Assembly: GCF_006542425.1 (NCBI RefSeq)
Contig: NZ_VFID01000003.1
Location: 372,001-436,000 of the forward strand
Direction: 5' to 3'
Length of the DNA: 64,000 nt
From: Pseudoxanthomonas sp. z9
Lineage (GTDB): Bacteria > Pseudomonadota > Gammaproteobacteria > Xanthomonadales > Xanthomonadaceae
Part shown: piece by piece, positions 26,832 to 35,913 of the stretch
Numbering within the stretch: position 1 is the first letter of the stretch
Layout: every line of letters begins with the position of its first letter
The notes under the pieces: generated by a model
What the model was told of the DNA's origin: nothing
Databases searched by the model: none
What the model saw: only the letters and a program-made list of their open reading frames with translations
Translations under genes and position numbers: made by a program

Positions 26832-28622
26832 TCAGTAAACGCGCGGCTTCGGCGGCACCACGTCGACGTCGTCGGTCAACGTATACATGTGCACCGGGCG
26901 GAAATCGAAGTTGCACTGGCCCTGCTCGTCGACGCTGACCAGGGTGTGCTTCTGCCAGTTGACGTCGTCGCGCTCGGGGAAATCCTCGTGCGCGTGCGCG
27001 CCGCGGCTCTCGTGGCGCTGCTCGGCGGAGTTGATGGTGGCCACCGCGTTGAGCAGCAGGTTGTGCAGCTCGTAGGTCTCGATCAGGTCCGAGTTCCAGA
27101 CCAGCGAGCGGTCGCTGACCTTCACGTCCTCGAAGGACTTGAAGATGTCGGTCATCTTCTCGCAGCCTTCCTTCAGCGTTTTGCTGGTGCGGAACACCGC
27201 CGCGTCGGCCTGCATGGTGCGCTGCATGCGATCGCGGATGACCGCGGTCGGGGTGTCGCCGCTGGCGTTGCGCAGCTTGTCCAGGTGCGAGAGCGCCTTG
27301 TCGCAGGCGTCGCCGGCCAGTGGCTTGTGTGCCCCGCCCGGCTTGATCGTCTCGGCGCAGCGATTGGCCACCGCGCGGCCGAACACCACCAGATCCAGCA
27401 GCGAGTTCGAGCCCAGGCGGTTGGCGCCGTGCACCGACACGCAGGCGGCTTCGCCGATCGCGTACAGGCCCGGGACCACCGTGTCGGGGTTGTCGCCGAC
27501 CTTGCGCACCACTTCGCCGTGGTAGTTGGTCGGGATGCCGCCCATGTTGTAGTGCACGGTCGGGATGACCGGGATCGGCTGCTTGGTCACGTCCACGCCG
27601 GCAAAGATGTGGGCGCTTTCGGCGATGCCGGGCAGCTTCTCGTTGATCACTTCCGGCCCCAGGTGGGTCAGGTCGAGCAGGATGTGATCCTTGTGCTCGC
27701 CGACGCCGCGGCCCTCGCGGATCTCGATGGTCATCGAACGCGACACCACGTCGCGCGAGGCGAGATCCTTGTAGTGCGGCGCATAGCGCTCCATGAACCG
27801 CTCGCCGTTGCTGTTGCGCAGGATGCCGCCCTCGCCACGCACGCCTTCGGTGATCAGGCAGCCGGCGCCGTAGATGCCGGTCGGGTGGAACTGCACGAAT
27901 TCCATGTCCTGCATCGGCAGGCCGGCGCGCATCACCAGGCCGCCGCCGTCACCGGTGCAGGTGTGGGCGGAGGTGGCGCTGAAGTAGGCACGGCCGTAGC
28001 CGCCGGTGGCCAGCACCACGCCGTGGGCGCGGAACAGGTGCAGCGAACCTTCGGCCATGTCCAGGGCGAGCACGCCGCGGCAGACGCCCTCCTCGTCGAA
28101 AATCAGGTCGAGCGCGAAGTACTCGATCATGAAGCGCGCGTCGTGCTTCAGCGACTGCTGGTACAGCGTGTGCAGCATCGCGTGGCCGGTGCGGTCGGCG
28201 GCGGCGCAGGTGCGCTGCGCCGGCGGGCCTTCGCCGTAGCGGGTGGTCATGCCACCGAACGGGCGCTGGTAGATCTTGCCCTCCTCGGTGCGGCTGAACG
28301 GCACGCCGTAGTGTTCCAGCTCGATGATGGCCGGAATCGCCTCGCGGCACATGTATTCGATGGCGTCCTGGTCGCCCAGCCAGTCCGACCCCTTGATGGT
28401 GTCGTAGAAGTGGTAGCGCCAGTCGTCCTCGCCCATGTTGCCGAGCGCGGCGGAAATGCCGCCCTGCGCGGCCACGGTATGCGAACGGGTCGGGAAGACC
28501 TTGGTCAGGCAGACCGTCTGCAGGCCCTTGGCGGCCAGGCCGAAGGTCGCGCGCAGGCCGGCGCCGCCGGCGCCCACCACGACCATGTCGTACTTGTGTT
28601 CGGTGATCTTGTAAGCGGACAT
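26832..28622 (-). CDS. sdhA: Succinate dehydrogenase flavoprotein subunit
   Basis: The 596-residue catalytic subunit oxidises succinate to fumarate in complex II. It shows the dinucleotide-binding start [12 protein letters not shown], the FAD-linked histidine in [11 protein letters not shown], the [13 protein letters not shown] loop, and [13 protein letters not shown]. The start at 28622 ([10 protein letters not shown]) follows sdhD by four bases; the longer frame is a read-through into sdhD. Confidence 0.97.
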   Translation of the reverse strand: MSAYKITEHKYDMVVVGAGGAGLRATFGLAAKGLQTVCLTKVFPTRSHTVAAQGGISAALGNMGEDDWRYHFYDTIKGSDWLGDQDAIEYMCREAIPAIIELEHYGVPFSRTEEGKIYQRPFGGMTTRYGEGPPAQRTCAAADRTGHAMLHTLYQQSLKHDARFMIEYFALDLIFDEEGVCRGVLALDMAEGSLHLFRAHGVVLATGGYGRAYFSATSAHTCTGDGGGLVMRAGLPMQDMEFVQFHPTGIYGAGCLITEGVRGEGGILRNSNGERFMERYAPHYKDLASRDVVSRSMTIEIREGRGVGEHKDHILLDLTHLGPEVINEKLPGIAESAHIFAGVDVTKQPIPVIPTVHYNMGGIPTNYHGEVVRKVGDNPDTVVPGLYAIGEAACVSVHGANRLGSNSLLDLVVFGRAVANRCAETIKPGGAHKPLAGDACDKALSHLDKLRNASGDTPTAVIRDRMQRTMQADAAVFRTSKTLKEGCEKMTDIFKSFEDVKVSDRSLVWNSDLIETYELHNLLLNAVATINSAEQRHESRGAHAHEDFPERDDVNWQKHTLVSVDEQGQCNFDFRPVHMYTLTDDVDVVPPKPRVY

Positions 28623-28626
28623 TTCG

Positions 28627-29010
28627 TCAATTCCCCAGCGCGATGCGGGCCACCGCGAAAACACTGATGATGGCGCCGAGCACGGCGATGAAGCGCACCG
28701 CGGTCTGGACCACCAGGGCCAGCAGCGAGTGGTGGACGTAGTCTTCCAGCACGACCTGCAGGCCGAGCTGCGCGTGCCAGAACATGGTGATCAGGAAGCC
28801 CACCAGCAGCACCGCGTTCCACGGACGCGACACCGCCTCGGTGGCGGCCACGTAGTCCGCGCCGATCAGGTTGAGCACGAATACCAGGAACCAGATGCCC
28901 AGCAGGACCAGCGCGGTGGCGGTCAGGCGCTGGTTGACGAAATGCGCGGTGCCGGTCTTGGCCGAACCCAGGCCGCGCACGCCCTTCAGCGGGGTACGGA
29001 AGCGGCTCAT
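28627..29010 (-). CDS. sdhD: Succinate dehydrogenase membrane anchor subunit
   Basis: A 127-residue protein with three membrane helices. Heme b and quinone site residues are expected in the region [17 protein letters not shown], which includes the H-x-x-x-G-x-x-x-x-x-x-D-Y pattern of SdhD. The ATG overlaps the sdhC stop by four bases. Confidence 0.94.
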   Translation of the reverse strand: MSRFRTPLKGVRGLGSAKTGTAHFVNQRLTATALVLLGIWFLVFVLNLIGADYVAATEAVSRPWNAVLLVGFLITMFWHAQLGLQVVLEDYVHHSLLALVVQTAVRFIAVLGAIISVFAVARIALGN

Positions 29011-29399
29011 GCGGCACCTCCCGACAGGACGAAGCCCCAGACCCCGGCGGTGATGACCAGGCTGCCGATCACTGACAGCCAACTGCTGCGGATGAAGGCA
29101 GGAATGCTGAAGCCAATCGCGAAATCCTGGACCACATGGCGGACGCCGTTGCACAGGTGGTAGGCGAATGCCCAGGTCCAGGCGAACAGGAACACCTGGC
29201 CATACCAGGCGCCGGCGATGTCGGTGAAGCAGTTCCAGGACTCCGGTCCCAGCATCAACGCCATCAACCCGCCGGCAATCACCAGCGCGCCCAGGGCCAG
29301 GAAGATGCCGGTACCTCGATGCAGGATGGAGGTCGCCATCTGGATCTGCCATCGGTAGACCTGCAGATGGGGGGAAAGCGGACGTTGGTGTGTCGCCAT
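29007..29399 (-). CDS. sdhC: Succinate dehydrogenase cytochrome b556 subunit
   Basis: A 130-residue protein with the SdhC N-terminus RPLSPHLQVYRW and the conserved SILHRGTG motif, followed by three helices with the heme-ligand region YHLCNGVRHVVQD. First gene of sdhCDAB; its promoter should lie between 29400 and 29460. Confidence 0.96.
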   Translation of the reverse strand: MATHQRPLSPHLQVYRWQIQMATSILHRGTGIFLALGALVIAGGLMALMLGPESWNCFTDIAGAWYGQVFLFAWTWAFAYHLCNGVRHVVQDFAIGFSIPAFIRSSWLSVIGSLVITAGVWGFVLSGGAA

Positions 29400-29457
29400 T
29401 CGCTGACTCTTTCTCGGCTGGGCGGTCGCCTTGACCGCGTTGGCTCAATGCTGCGGA

Positions 29458-29646
29458 TCAGAAATCGATGCAGCGCCCGTTTTTTTCCCAATCCCCGTAA
29501 CGCGTCGGCTCGGGACCGTCGCGCCCCCCTATTTCCTTCTGCGCTGGCGCCGGTTCCGCGTGGGTGCCGGACGGAGCGGCAGGCGCGTTTTCGGACGGCA
29601 GTGTTCCGGCGTCGGCGTCAGGGATGGGAGCTGTTTCGCCTATCAT
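29458..29646 (-). CDS. DUF1674 protein, SdhAF4-like complex II assembly factor
   Basis: About 62 residues: a low-complexity Pro/Ala-rich N-terminal part and the conserved C-terminal box GPEPTRYGDWEKNGRCIDF, which defines DUF1674/SDHAF4 proteins. In eukaryotes SDHAF4 protects flavinated SdhA before it joins SdhB. It lies about 60 bases upstream of sdhC on the same strand, so it leads the sdh operon. The ATG at 29646 is preceded by GAG; a GTG six codons earlier is also open. Placement next to sdh supports the function. Confidence 0.85.
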   Translation of the reverse strand: MIGETAPIPDADAGTLPSENAPAAPSGTHAEPAPAQKEIGGRDGPEPTRYGDWEKNGRCIDF

Positions 29647-29658
29647 AGGGGTCTCGCA

Positions 29659-30534
29659 GTGCACAAAATTTTAATCCCCACCCCCTTGGCTGACAACCTG
29701 CCCCCTCCGGAAACACCCGCGACAGCGCTGTCCGACCATGCGGTCCTGAGCCTGGAAGGCCCGGATGCCGTGGCTTTCGCCCATGCGCAGTTCAGCAGCG
29801 AAGTGGCCTCGCTGGCGGTGGGACAATGGCAGTGGAGCGCCTGGCTGACGCCCAAGGGGCGCGTCATTGCGCTGTTTGCCCTCGCCCGCCCCGGCGAGCA
29901 GGAACTGTTGCTGGTGCTGCCGGATTATCCGGCCGAAGTGCTGGCCGCCGCCTTGCAGCGCTATGTCTTCAGACGAAAGTTGAAGATCGCCGTGCGGCCG
30001 GATCTTGCGATCCAGGGCGTGATGGCGTCTCCCGCGCAAGCCAGCGGTGCCTTGCTCGGTAAGTCCGGCGGGGCGCTGGAACTGGATCGGACCGATGCCG
30101 GTGGCGCTCGCCACTGGCGGATCGGCGACGGACCGGTTGCCGGGACCGCCAACATCGCCGATTGGCGAAGGCACGATCTGCGCCACGGCCTGCCCCGCCT
30201 GCCCGAAAGCCAGCGCGAACAATGGACGCCGCAACAACTTTCGCTCGATCGACTGAACGCCTACAGCGTCAAGAAAGGTTGCTATCCGGGTCAGGAAATC
30301 GTTGCCCGCACCCATTTCCTCGGCAAGGCCAAGCGTGCGCTGGTCCTGTTTGAAAGCGATGTGCCGCCGGATCCGGGCAACGCGGTCACCGATGGCAATC
30401 GCGATATCGGCGAAATCATCTGCGCGCAGGCGGGCAGTCCCGCGCTCGCGCTCGGGGTGATGCCGCTGGAACGCGAACCAGCCACGCTGGCGGCGAGTGG
30501 TGTCGCCTTGAAGGAAATCCCGCTGCTGGACTAA
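29659..30534 (+). CDS. ygfZ: Folate-binding protein YgfZ
   Basis: YgfZ uses tetrahydrofolate to support repair or assembly of certain iron-sulfur enzymes. The 291 residues have the GcvT-like fold and the diagnostic KGCYPGQEIVAR motif with its single reactive cysteine. I start at the GTG at 29659 (VHKILIPTP), with AGGGG eight bases upstream. It is divergent from the SdhAF4-like gene with nearly no spacing, so the two promoters overlap. Confidence 0.93.
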   Translation: MHKILIPTPLADNLPPPETPATALSDHAVLSLEGPDAVAFAHAQFSSEVASLAVGQWQWSAWLTPKGRVIALFALARPGEQELLLVLPDYPAEVLAAALQRYVFRRKLKIAVRPDLAIQGVMASPAQASGALLGKSGGALELDRTDAGGARHWRIGDGPVAGTANIADWRRHDLRHGLPRLPESQREQWTPQQLSLDRLNAYSVKKGCYPGQEIVARTHFLGKAKRALVLFESDVPPDPGNAVTDGNRDIGEIICAQAGSPALALGVMPLEREPATLAASGVALKEIPLLD

Positions 30535-30550
30535 TCGCGTCCGCGCCAGC

Positions 30551-30591
30551 TTGATCCAGGTCAATTACGCGCGCCGGCGGATGCCTACACT
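30551..30591 (+). promoter_or_regulatory. FNR/ANR-like box with -10 element
   Basis: TTGATCCAGGTCAA at 30551-30564 matches the FNR/ANR/DNR consensus TTGATNNNNATCAA in nine of ten fixed bases. TACACT at 30586-30591 is a good -10, which would put the start near 30598 and the box centre near -41, the class II activation position. It points at the flavin monooxygenase gene at 30625. Confidence 0.6.
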
Positions 30592-30624
30592 GCGGAAAGT
30601 TGCCTTCCGCAAGGATGTATATGC

Positions 30625-31863
30625 ATGCGCCACGACGTGATCATCATCGGTGCCGGTCCCGCGGGACTGTGCCTGGCCCGCGCCCTGGCCGGGCAATCCC
30701 TGCGGGTCGCGCTGGTCGAACGGCAGCCGGAAGCGGCCATCGCCGAACCGGCTTTCGACGGACGCGAAATCGCCCTCACCCAGGCTTCGATCCGCCTGCT
30801 GCGCGAACTCGGCGTGTGGGAACACATTCCCCAGGACGATGTCGCCCCGCTGCGCGCGGCGCGGGTCATGGAGGGTGAATCTCCGCACTGGATGACCGTG
30901 GAAGGCACGCTGGTCGGCAGGTCGCAACTGGGCAGCCTGGTGCCGAACCACCGTATCCGCGCCGCCGCCTGGCGGGCCATCCAGGATCTGCCGACGCTGG
31001 ACTGGTATCCGGACGCGCGGGTCGAATCGGTCCGCACCACGCCGGAACAGGCCGAAGTGCATCTGCAGGACGGAACGCACCTGCATGCGTCACTCCTGAT
31101 CGCCGCCGACAGCCGCTTCTCTGAAACCCGTCGCGCACTCGGCATCGGCGCCCGCCAGAACGATTTCGGCAAGAGCATGCTGGTATGCCGGATGCAACAC
31201 GAACTTCCGCACCACGGCGTCGCATGGGAATGGTTTGGCCAAGGCCAGACCCTGGCCATGCTGCCGCTGCGCGAACATCTCTCCTCCGCGGTGCTGACCG
31301 TGCCCCACGCCGAAGCCCGGCGCCTGCAGGATCTGCCCGCCGAGGCATTCGCGGCCAGCATGCGCGAGCGTTATGGCAATCGCCTAGGCGCAATGCAACT
31401 GGAAAGCAGCCGCCATGTCTATCCGCTGGTCGGCGTCTACGCGCACCGCTTTGTCGGCCAGCGTTTCGCGGTGGCTGGCGACGCGGCGGTGGGCATGCAC
31501 CCGGTGACCGCGCACGGGTTCAACCTGGGCCTGGCCAGCGTGGAGCGGCTGGCCGACATCGCCCGCATCGCGCGTGCGCAGGGACGGGATCTGGGCAGTG
31601 AAGCGCTGCTCTCACGCTACCAGCGCCGCCATCGCGCTGGCAGCCTGCCGCTCTACCTGGCCACCGCCACCGTCGTGCGGGTATTCACCGATGATCGACC
31701 GCCGGTGCGGAAGCTACGGGAAACCATCCTGCGCGCCGGCCAGCAGATGGTGCCATTCCGGCGCCTGCTGGCGGCGCAGCTCGTGGACGATGCGCCGCTG
31801 GACGCCCCGTTGCCGGCCCGTGTGCGCCGGGGGCTGGCGCAGTTGCTGCCACGCCGCGCCTGA
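30625..31863 (+). CDS. UbiH/UbiF/VisC/COQ6-family FAD monooxygenase
   Basis: The 412-residue aromatic-ring hydroxylase family member likely acts in ubiquinone ring hydroxylation. It has the Rossmann start VIIIGAGPAGLCLARAL, the middle ADSRFSETRRALGI region (in place of GADGxxSxxR), and the FAD-phosphate motif GDAAVGMHPVTAHGFNLGL. That last motif has HPVTAHGFN instead of the usual HPLAGQGLN of UbiH/UbiF/UbiI, a form I associate with the UbiM branch, though I cannot confirm this by eye. It follows ygfZ after 90 bases that hold an FNR/ANR-like box, so it may be oxygen- or nitric-oxide-regulated. Downstream it converges with an FMN reductase gene. Confidence 0.88.
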   Translation: MRHDVIIIGAGPAGLCLARALAGQSLRVALVERQPEAAIAEPAFDGREIALTQASIRLLRELGVWEHIPQDDVAPLRAARVMEGESPHWMTVEGTLVGRSQLGSLVPNHRIRAAAWRAIQDLPTLDWYPDARVESVRTTPEQAEVHLQDGTHLHASLLIAADSRFSETRRALGIGARQNDFGKSMLVCRMQHELPHHGVAWEWFGQGQTLAMLPLREHLSSAVLTVPHAEARRLQDLPAEAFAASMRERYGNRLGAMQLESSRHVYPLVGVYAHRFVGQRFAVAGDAAVGMHPVTAHGFNLGLASVERLADIARIARAQGRDLGSEALLSRYQRRHRAGSLPLYLATATVVRVFTDDRPPVRKLRETILRAGQQMVPFRRLLAAQLVDDAPLDAPLPARVRRGLAQLLPRRA

Positions 31864-31867
31864 GCGC

Positions 31868-32410
31868 TCAGCCCAGCCAGGCCTCGAAGCGATCCAGGAA
31901 CATCTGCAGGCGCCTGCGGGCGCGCTCGTCGACGACGTCGCCAGCCGCGTCGATCAGTCCTTCCTTGAACTGGATGGCGATCTCCGGTTGCGGCAGCACC
32001 GCCACGTCCACCGCCGCCAACACGTTGCGCAGGTGCTGCTGCGAGGATACCGTGCCGTGCATCCCCGGCGACGTGCCGATGATGCCGGCGCGCTTGCCCG
32101 CGAAAGTGGTGCTGCCGGCCGGACGACTGGCCACGTCGATCGCGTTCTTCAGCACGCCGGGCATGGAGCGGTTGTATTCGGGCGTGACGAACAGCAACGC
32201 GTCGGCCTGCTCGATGCCTTGCTTGAAGCGCAGGCCCGCGGCCGGAAAATCCGCGTCGTCGTCCTGGTTGTAGAGCGGCAGATCACCGATTTCCAGGACC
32301 CGGAACGCAAACCGGTCCCCGGCCAGCCGCTGCACCGCGCCGGCCAGTTGGCGGTTGAAGGAATCCTTGCGCAGGCTGCCGATGATGATGGCCACGACCG
32401 GTGCCGGCAT
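31868..32410 (-). CDS. NADPH-dependent FMN reductase family protein
   Basis: A 180-residue flavodoxin-like oxidoreductase with IIIGSLRKDSFNRQLA at the start (phosphate-binding S-x-R-x-x-S-x-N) and VTPEYNRSMPGVLKNAID, the family signature. It may reduce quinones, azo dyes or chromate with NADPH. I start at 32410; twelve extra codons upstream look non-conserved. Isolated; convergent with the preceding monooxygenase. Confidence 0.92.
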   Translation of the reverse strand: MPAPVVAIIIGSLRKDSFNRQLAGAVQRLAGDRFAFRVLEIGDLPLYNQDDDADFPAAGLRFKQGIEQADALLFVTPEYNRSMPGVLKNAIDVASRPAGSTTFAGKRAGIIGTSPGMHGTVSSQQHLRNVLAAVDVAVLPQPEIAIQFKEGLIDAAGDVVDERARRRLQMFLDRFEAWLG

Positions 32411-32493
32411 GGTGAACTCCCGTTGCGGTGAAGAGGCCACGAGCATAGCAGCCCCGCGACAGGGCCATGCCCTGTCGCGAAATCATCCGTGGC

Positions 32494-34749
32494 TCAGGCC
32501 AGCCGGTCCGCCGCCGCCACGATATCTTCGTCGCCCGGCAGCACCAGGAACGCGGCGCCGGCCAGCGGCGTGTAGGTATCGGTGCCAACGACGCGCTGGA
32601 ACGGGCGCGCGCGGTAGCCGCCCTCCGCGATCGCGGTAATGACGCCCTCGCCCACGCCGGCCGAGTGACGGCCCTCGTCGACGATAAGGATGCGCTTGGC
32701 GGTGGCGGCCTGTTCGACGATGAACGCCTCGTTGAGCGGCACCAGCCAGCGCAGATCCACCACCCGCACCTTCCAGCCGTGCTTCGCCTCGATGCTGCGC
32801 GCGGCGCGCAGGCTCATCGGTACGCCGTTGCCGTAGCTGAAGATGACCAGATCGTCGGCGTCGGCGTCGTACACGCGGCCTTCGCCCAGCACCAGCGCCT
32901 GATCCTGCGCGGGATACGGGAACAGCCATTGGCCATCGCCGGGCTCGTACAGATCCTTGGTCATGTACAGCGCGATCGGTTCGAGGAAGGCGGTGACGCG
33001 ACCGTCGACCTTGGCCAGTGCCGCCAGCGTACGCAGCATCATCGCCGCGTCGTCGCCGCGCGAGGGACAGCCGACGACCAATCCGGGAATGTCGCGCAGC
33101 GCGGTGATCGAATTGTCGTTGTGGAAATGTCCGCCGAAACCGCGCTGGTAGCCCAGGCCGGCGATGCGCACCACCATCGGATTGCGGTACTGGTTGTTGC
33201 TGAAGAATTGCAGGCTCGCCGCCTCGCCGCGGATCTGGTCGCAGGCGTTGTGGAAATAGGCCAGGTACTGGATTTCCGGCAGCGGCAGCATGCCCAGGTT
33301 GGCGTAGCCCTGGGCCAGGCCGAGGATCATCGTCTCGTCGAGCAGCGTGTTGAACACGCGGCTGCCCTTGAACGCCTTGTGCAGGCCCTTGGTGACGGTA
33401 TACACGCCGCCCTTCTGCGCGACGTCCTCGCCGAACAGCAGCGTCTCGGGATACTTGCAGAACAGATCGTGCAGCGCGTTGTTGATCTGGATGGCGAGAT
33501 GTCGCGGCGGCAGCTTCTCCGGCAGCTTTTCCTCGCTGCCGAACGCGGCCACGCGTTTGTCGTGCGGCGCGCTGCGGGCGGCTTCCGCGGCCACCTTGTC
33601 CGGGGTATACGGCGCCAGCGGCGCGATCACTTCCTCCAGCGTGGTGATCTTGGGACGGCGATCGGCTTCCTCGGCGGCGGCGAAGCAGCGCTGGCGGATG
33701 CTTTCGTAGAACGCCAGCAGCTCCTCGCGGCTCATCAGCCCGGATTCCAGCGCGATCGCCGCCGAACGCAGCAACGGATCGGTGGCTTCCACCGCGACCA
33801 GTTCCTCGATCGGCCGCCACTCGATTTCGAAGTCGGTGCCGGCATGGCCCATGATGCGGGTGGTCCGCAGGTGCAGGAAGGTCGGGCGCCGGGTGTTGCG
33901 GCAATGCTCCACCGCCGCCTGCACCTGGCCGTAACCGTTCGCCAGATCCAGGCCGTCGGCGTAGAAGTAATCCAGGTCGGCGCGATCGCGGAAATTGCGG
34001 CCCACCCAGCCGTCCGGTGTCTTCACCGAAATGCCGATGCCGTTGTCCTCGCACACGAACAGGACCGGCGCCGGCAGCTTCTGGTAGGCCGTCCATGCCG
34101 CCGCGTTGAACGCGGTCTGCGCGGTGGCGTGGTTGCTGGAGGCGTCGCCGAACGAGCAGATGGCGATGCTGTCTTCCGGAATCGGCGAGGCATGGCCGAT
34201 GCGGCGGGCCTGCTCGATGGCGACCGCGGTGCCCAGCGCCTTCGGCAGGTGCGAGGCGATCGTCGAGGTCTGCGGCAACACCCACAACGGCTTGCTGCCC
34301 CATACCTTGTGGCGGCCGCCGGAGGCCGGATCCTCGGCGCTGGCGGCGAACGACAACGCCGAATCCATCACCGGATCCATGCCGGGCAGCTTGCGGAAGC
34401 GTTCGGCCATGAAACCGCCGCTGCGGTAGTGCAGGAACGCGGGATCGGTATGCCGGGTCAACCGCGCGACCATCGCATTGCCTTCGTGGCCGGAGCTGCC
34501 GATGGTGTAGAAGACCTTGTTCTGCACGCGCAGCACGCGCGCCATCAGGTCCAGGTGGCGCGAAACCAGCTGGGATTCCAGCAGTTCGGCGAATCCCCGC
34601 CGATCCAGCGCGCTGCCCGGGAGGATGGCGGATGCGGTTCCACGGCCGGATTGGCCGTTCCAGACCTTCACGAACTCGATGAAGTTCTGATCGCAGATTT
34701 CGGCGCGGTTGAGGCCCTTCATGCGGGCGGGAATGGTCTGGACGGTCAT
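32494..34749 (-). CDS. Fused 2-oxoacid dehydrogenase E1 alpha-beta
   Basis: A single 751-residue chain joins both E1 subunits of a thiamine-dependent 2-oxoacid (branched-chain type) dehydrogenase. The first half contains IGSSGHEGNA and the TPP site FGDASSNHATAQTAFNAAAW; the second half begins near LAIQINNALHDLF and contains LFGEDVAQKGGVYTVTKGL and the transketolase C-terminal domain (LRWLVPLNEAF, IVDEGRHSAGVGEGV). No E2 or E3 gene lies nearby, so it must borrow them. The start at 34749 is the conserved one; the longer frame enters the GST gene. Confidence 0.9.
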   Translation of the reverse strand: MTVQTIPARMKGLNRAEICDQNFIEFVKVWNGQSGRGTASAILPGSALDRRGFAELLESQLVSRHLDLMARVLRVQNKVFYTIGSSGHEGNAMVARLTRHTDPAFLHYRSGGFMAERFRKLPGMDPVMDSALSFAASAEDPASGGRHKVWGSKPLWVLPQTSTIASHLPKALGTAVAIEQARRIGHASPIPEDSIAICSFGDASSNHATAQTAFNAAAWTAYQKLPAPVLFVCEDNGIGISVKTPDGWVGRNFRDRADLDYFYADGLDLANGYGQVQAAVEHCRNTRRPTFLHLRTTRIMGHAGTDFEIEWRPIEELVAVEATDPLLRSAAIALESGLMSREELLAFYESIRQRCFAAAEEADRRPKITTLEEVIAPLAPYTPDKVAAEAARSAPHDKRVAAFGSEEKLPEKLPPRHLAIQINNALHDLFCKYPETLLFGEDVAQKGGVYTVTKGLHKAFKGSRVFNTLLDETMILGLAQGYANLGMLPLPEIQYLAYFHNACDQIRGEAASLQFFSNNQYRNPMVVRIAGLGYQRGFGGHFHNDNSITALRDIPGLVVGCPSRGDDAAMMLRTLAALAKVDGRVTAFLEPIALYMTKDLYEPGDGQWLFPYPAQDQALVLGEGRVYDADADDLVIFSYGNGVPMSLRAARSIEAKHGWKVRVVDLRWLVPLNEAFIVEQAATAKRILIVDEGRHSAGVGEGVITAIAEGGYRARPFQRVVGTDTYTPLAGAAFLVLPGDEDIVAAADRLA

Positions 34750-34766
34750 GGCACTCGTGGATGGAT

Positions 34767-35417
34767 TCAGGAATTCGCCAGGCGCTCGGCGACATCGTCG
34801 GCGACCGCGGGCATGGGAACGAAGCCCGGTGTTGCGCCAACGCGCGACAGCCAGGCGGAAACGCGGGGAAACTTCGACAGTTCGAAGCCGCCATCGGCGG
34901 CGCAATGCGTATAGGCGAACAACGCGATGTCGGCGACGCCATAGTCGTCACCGGTGAACCAGTCCGCCTGTCGCAGGTGGCGTTCCATCACCGCCAGCGC
35001 CTGCTCGCCGCGCTCGATCAGGCGTGGCAGATCGGCGCGACGCGACGAATCCGCCGGCGTCCAGCCGCGGATGAAGCGCGCCACGGCGACGTAGGGCTCA
35101 TGGCTGTACTGTTCGAAAAACAGCCAGCTCATCGCCTGCGCGCGCTGCCAGGCGTCGGCCGGCAGGTACGCACTGCCTTCGGCCAGCCAGCACAGGATGG
35201 CGTTGGATTCGGTCAGGACGCGGCCATCGCCGCGCTCCAGCATCGGCACCTTGCCGTTGGGATTCTTGGCCAGGTAGTCCGGCGTGCGGGTGGCGCCGTT
35301 CGGGCTGTCGACTTCGACCCAGCGGTAGTCGCGTCCCAGTTGTTCCAGCAGCAGGCGCACCTTGTGGCAGTTTCCGGACACCGAATAGCCGTGCACGGTG
35401 ATCGATTCAGTGGACAT
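34767..35417 (-). CDS. Glutathione S-transferase family protein
   Basis: A 216-residue cytosolic GST. The N-terminal thioredoxin-fold domain has VHGYSVSGNCHKVRLLLEQL, a Ser/Cys active-site region, NPNGKVPMLE with the cis-Pro, and ESNAILCWLAE with the Glu-Ser pair that binds glutathione. The C-terminal helical domain ends with DDYGVADIALFAYTH. It ends 17 bases before the E1 gene on the same strand and overlaps the nucleotidyltransferase-like gene by about ten bases. Confidence 0.92.
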   Translation of the reverse strand: MSTESITVHGYSVSGNCHKVRLLLEQLGRDYRWVEVDSPNGATRTPDYLAKNPNGKVPMLERGDGRVLTESNAILCWLAEGSAYLPADAWQRAQAMSWLFFEQYSHEPYVAVARFIRGWTPADSSRRADLPRLIERGEQALAVMERHLRQADWFTGDDYGVADIALFAYTHCAADGGFELSKFPRVSAWLSRVGATPGFVPMPAVADDVAERLANS

Positions 35418-35913
35418 GATGTTCCCGGGTGGCGAGGAATGCGGAAATGCGTTGCGCCTTGGCCAGATCCTTGTCGCGCCCGAACAGCAGCAGGATGCGT
35501 CGCTGCTCGGATGGCGTCGGCACGGGGATGGCGTGGCCGTTCACCTCCACCCGCAACTCCGAGGCCACCTGCACGGGCTGCCAGGCGTCCGCCACGCGGA
35601 CTTCCAGACCGCCCATCACCTCCAGCGGCATCGGCAGGTGCGCGAAGCGTGCGAAGCGGGATCGGAAACGGCCATCCTCGGCAGGACGATAGTGATCATC
35701 GCGATGCGCCGTCCACGCTTGGGCCAGGACATCGGCATCCCGCACGCTGCACAGCAGATCGACATCGTTCGGCTCCGGTCCATCGATGCCCGCCAGGCGC
35801 ATCGCGGCGCTGCCGATCACCCACCAGGGATCACGGAAGCAGGCGCGCGCGAGCGGCACCAGGCCAGCCAAGGTGGCCATCAGCCGTGTATCGATGGAAG
35901 CGGATGCAATCAC
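35407..35913 (-). CDS. Nucleotidyltransferase-fold protein
   Basis: About 168 residues with WWVIGSAAMRLAG followed by PNDVDLLCS, the GS...D-x-D pattern of minimal nucleotidyltransferases. Such small proteins may be aminoglycoside-type transferases or parts of toxin-antitoxin pairs, but no HEPN partner adjoins. The start is probably the GTG at 35913, which overlaps the upstream GNAT stop (GTGA); an ATG at 35880 is the alternative. Activity is inferred from the motif only. Confidence 0.75.
   Translation of the reverse strand: MIASASIDTRLMATLAGLVPLARACFRDPWWVIGSAAMRLAGIDGPEPNDVDLLCSVRDADVLAQAWTAHRDDHYRPAEDGRFRSRFARFAHLPMPLEVMGGLEVRVADAWQPVQVASELRVEVNGHAIPVPTPSEQRRILLLFGRDKDLAKAQRISAFLATREHHVH

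Noticed and set aside
25830..28667. Plus-strand frame of 945 codons opposite sdhB and sdhA
   Set aside because: Shadow of two universally recognised genes.
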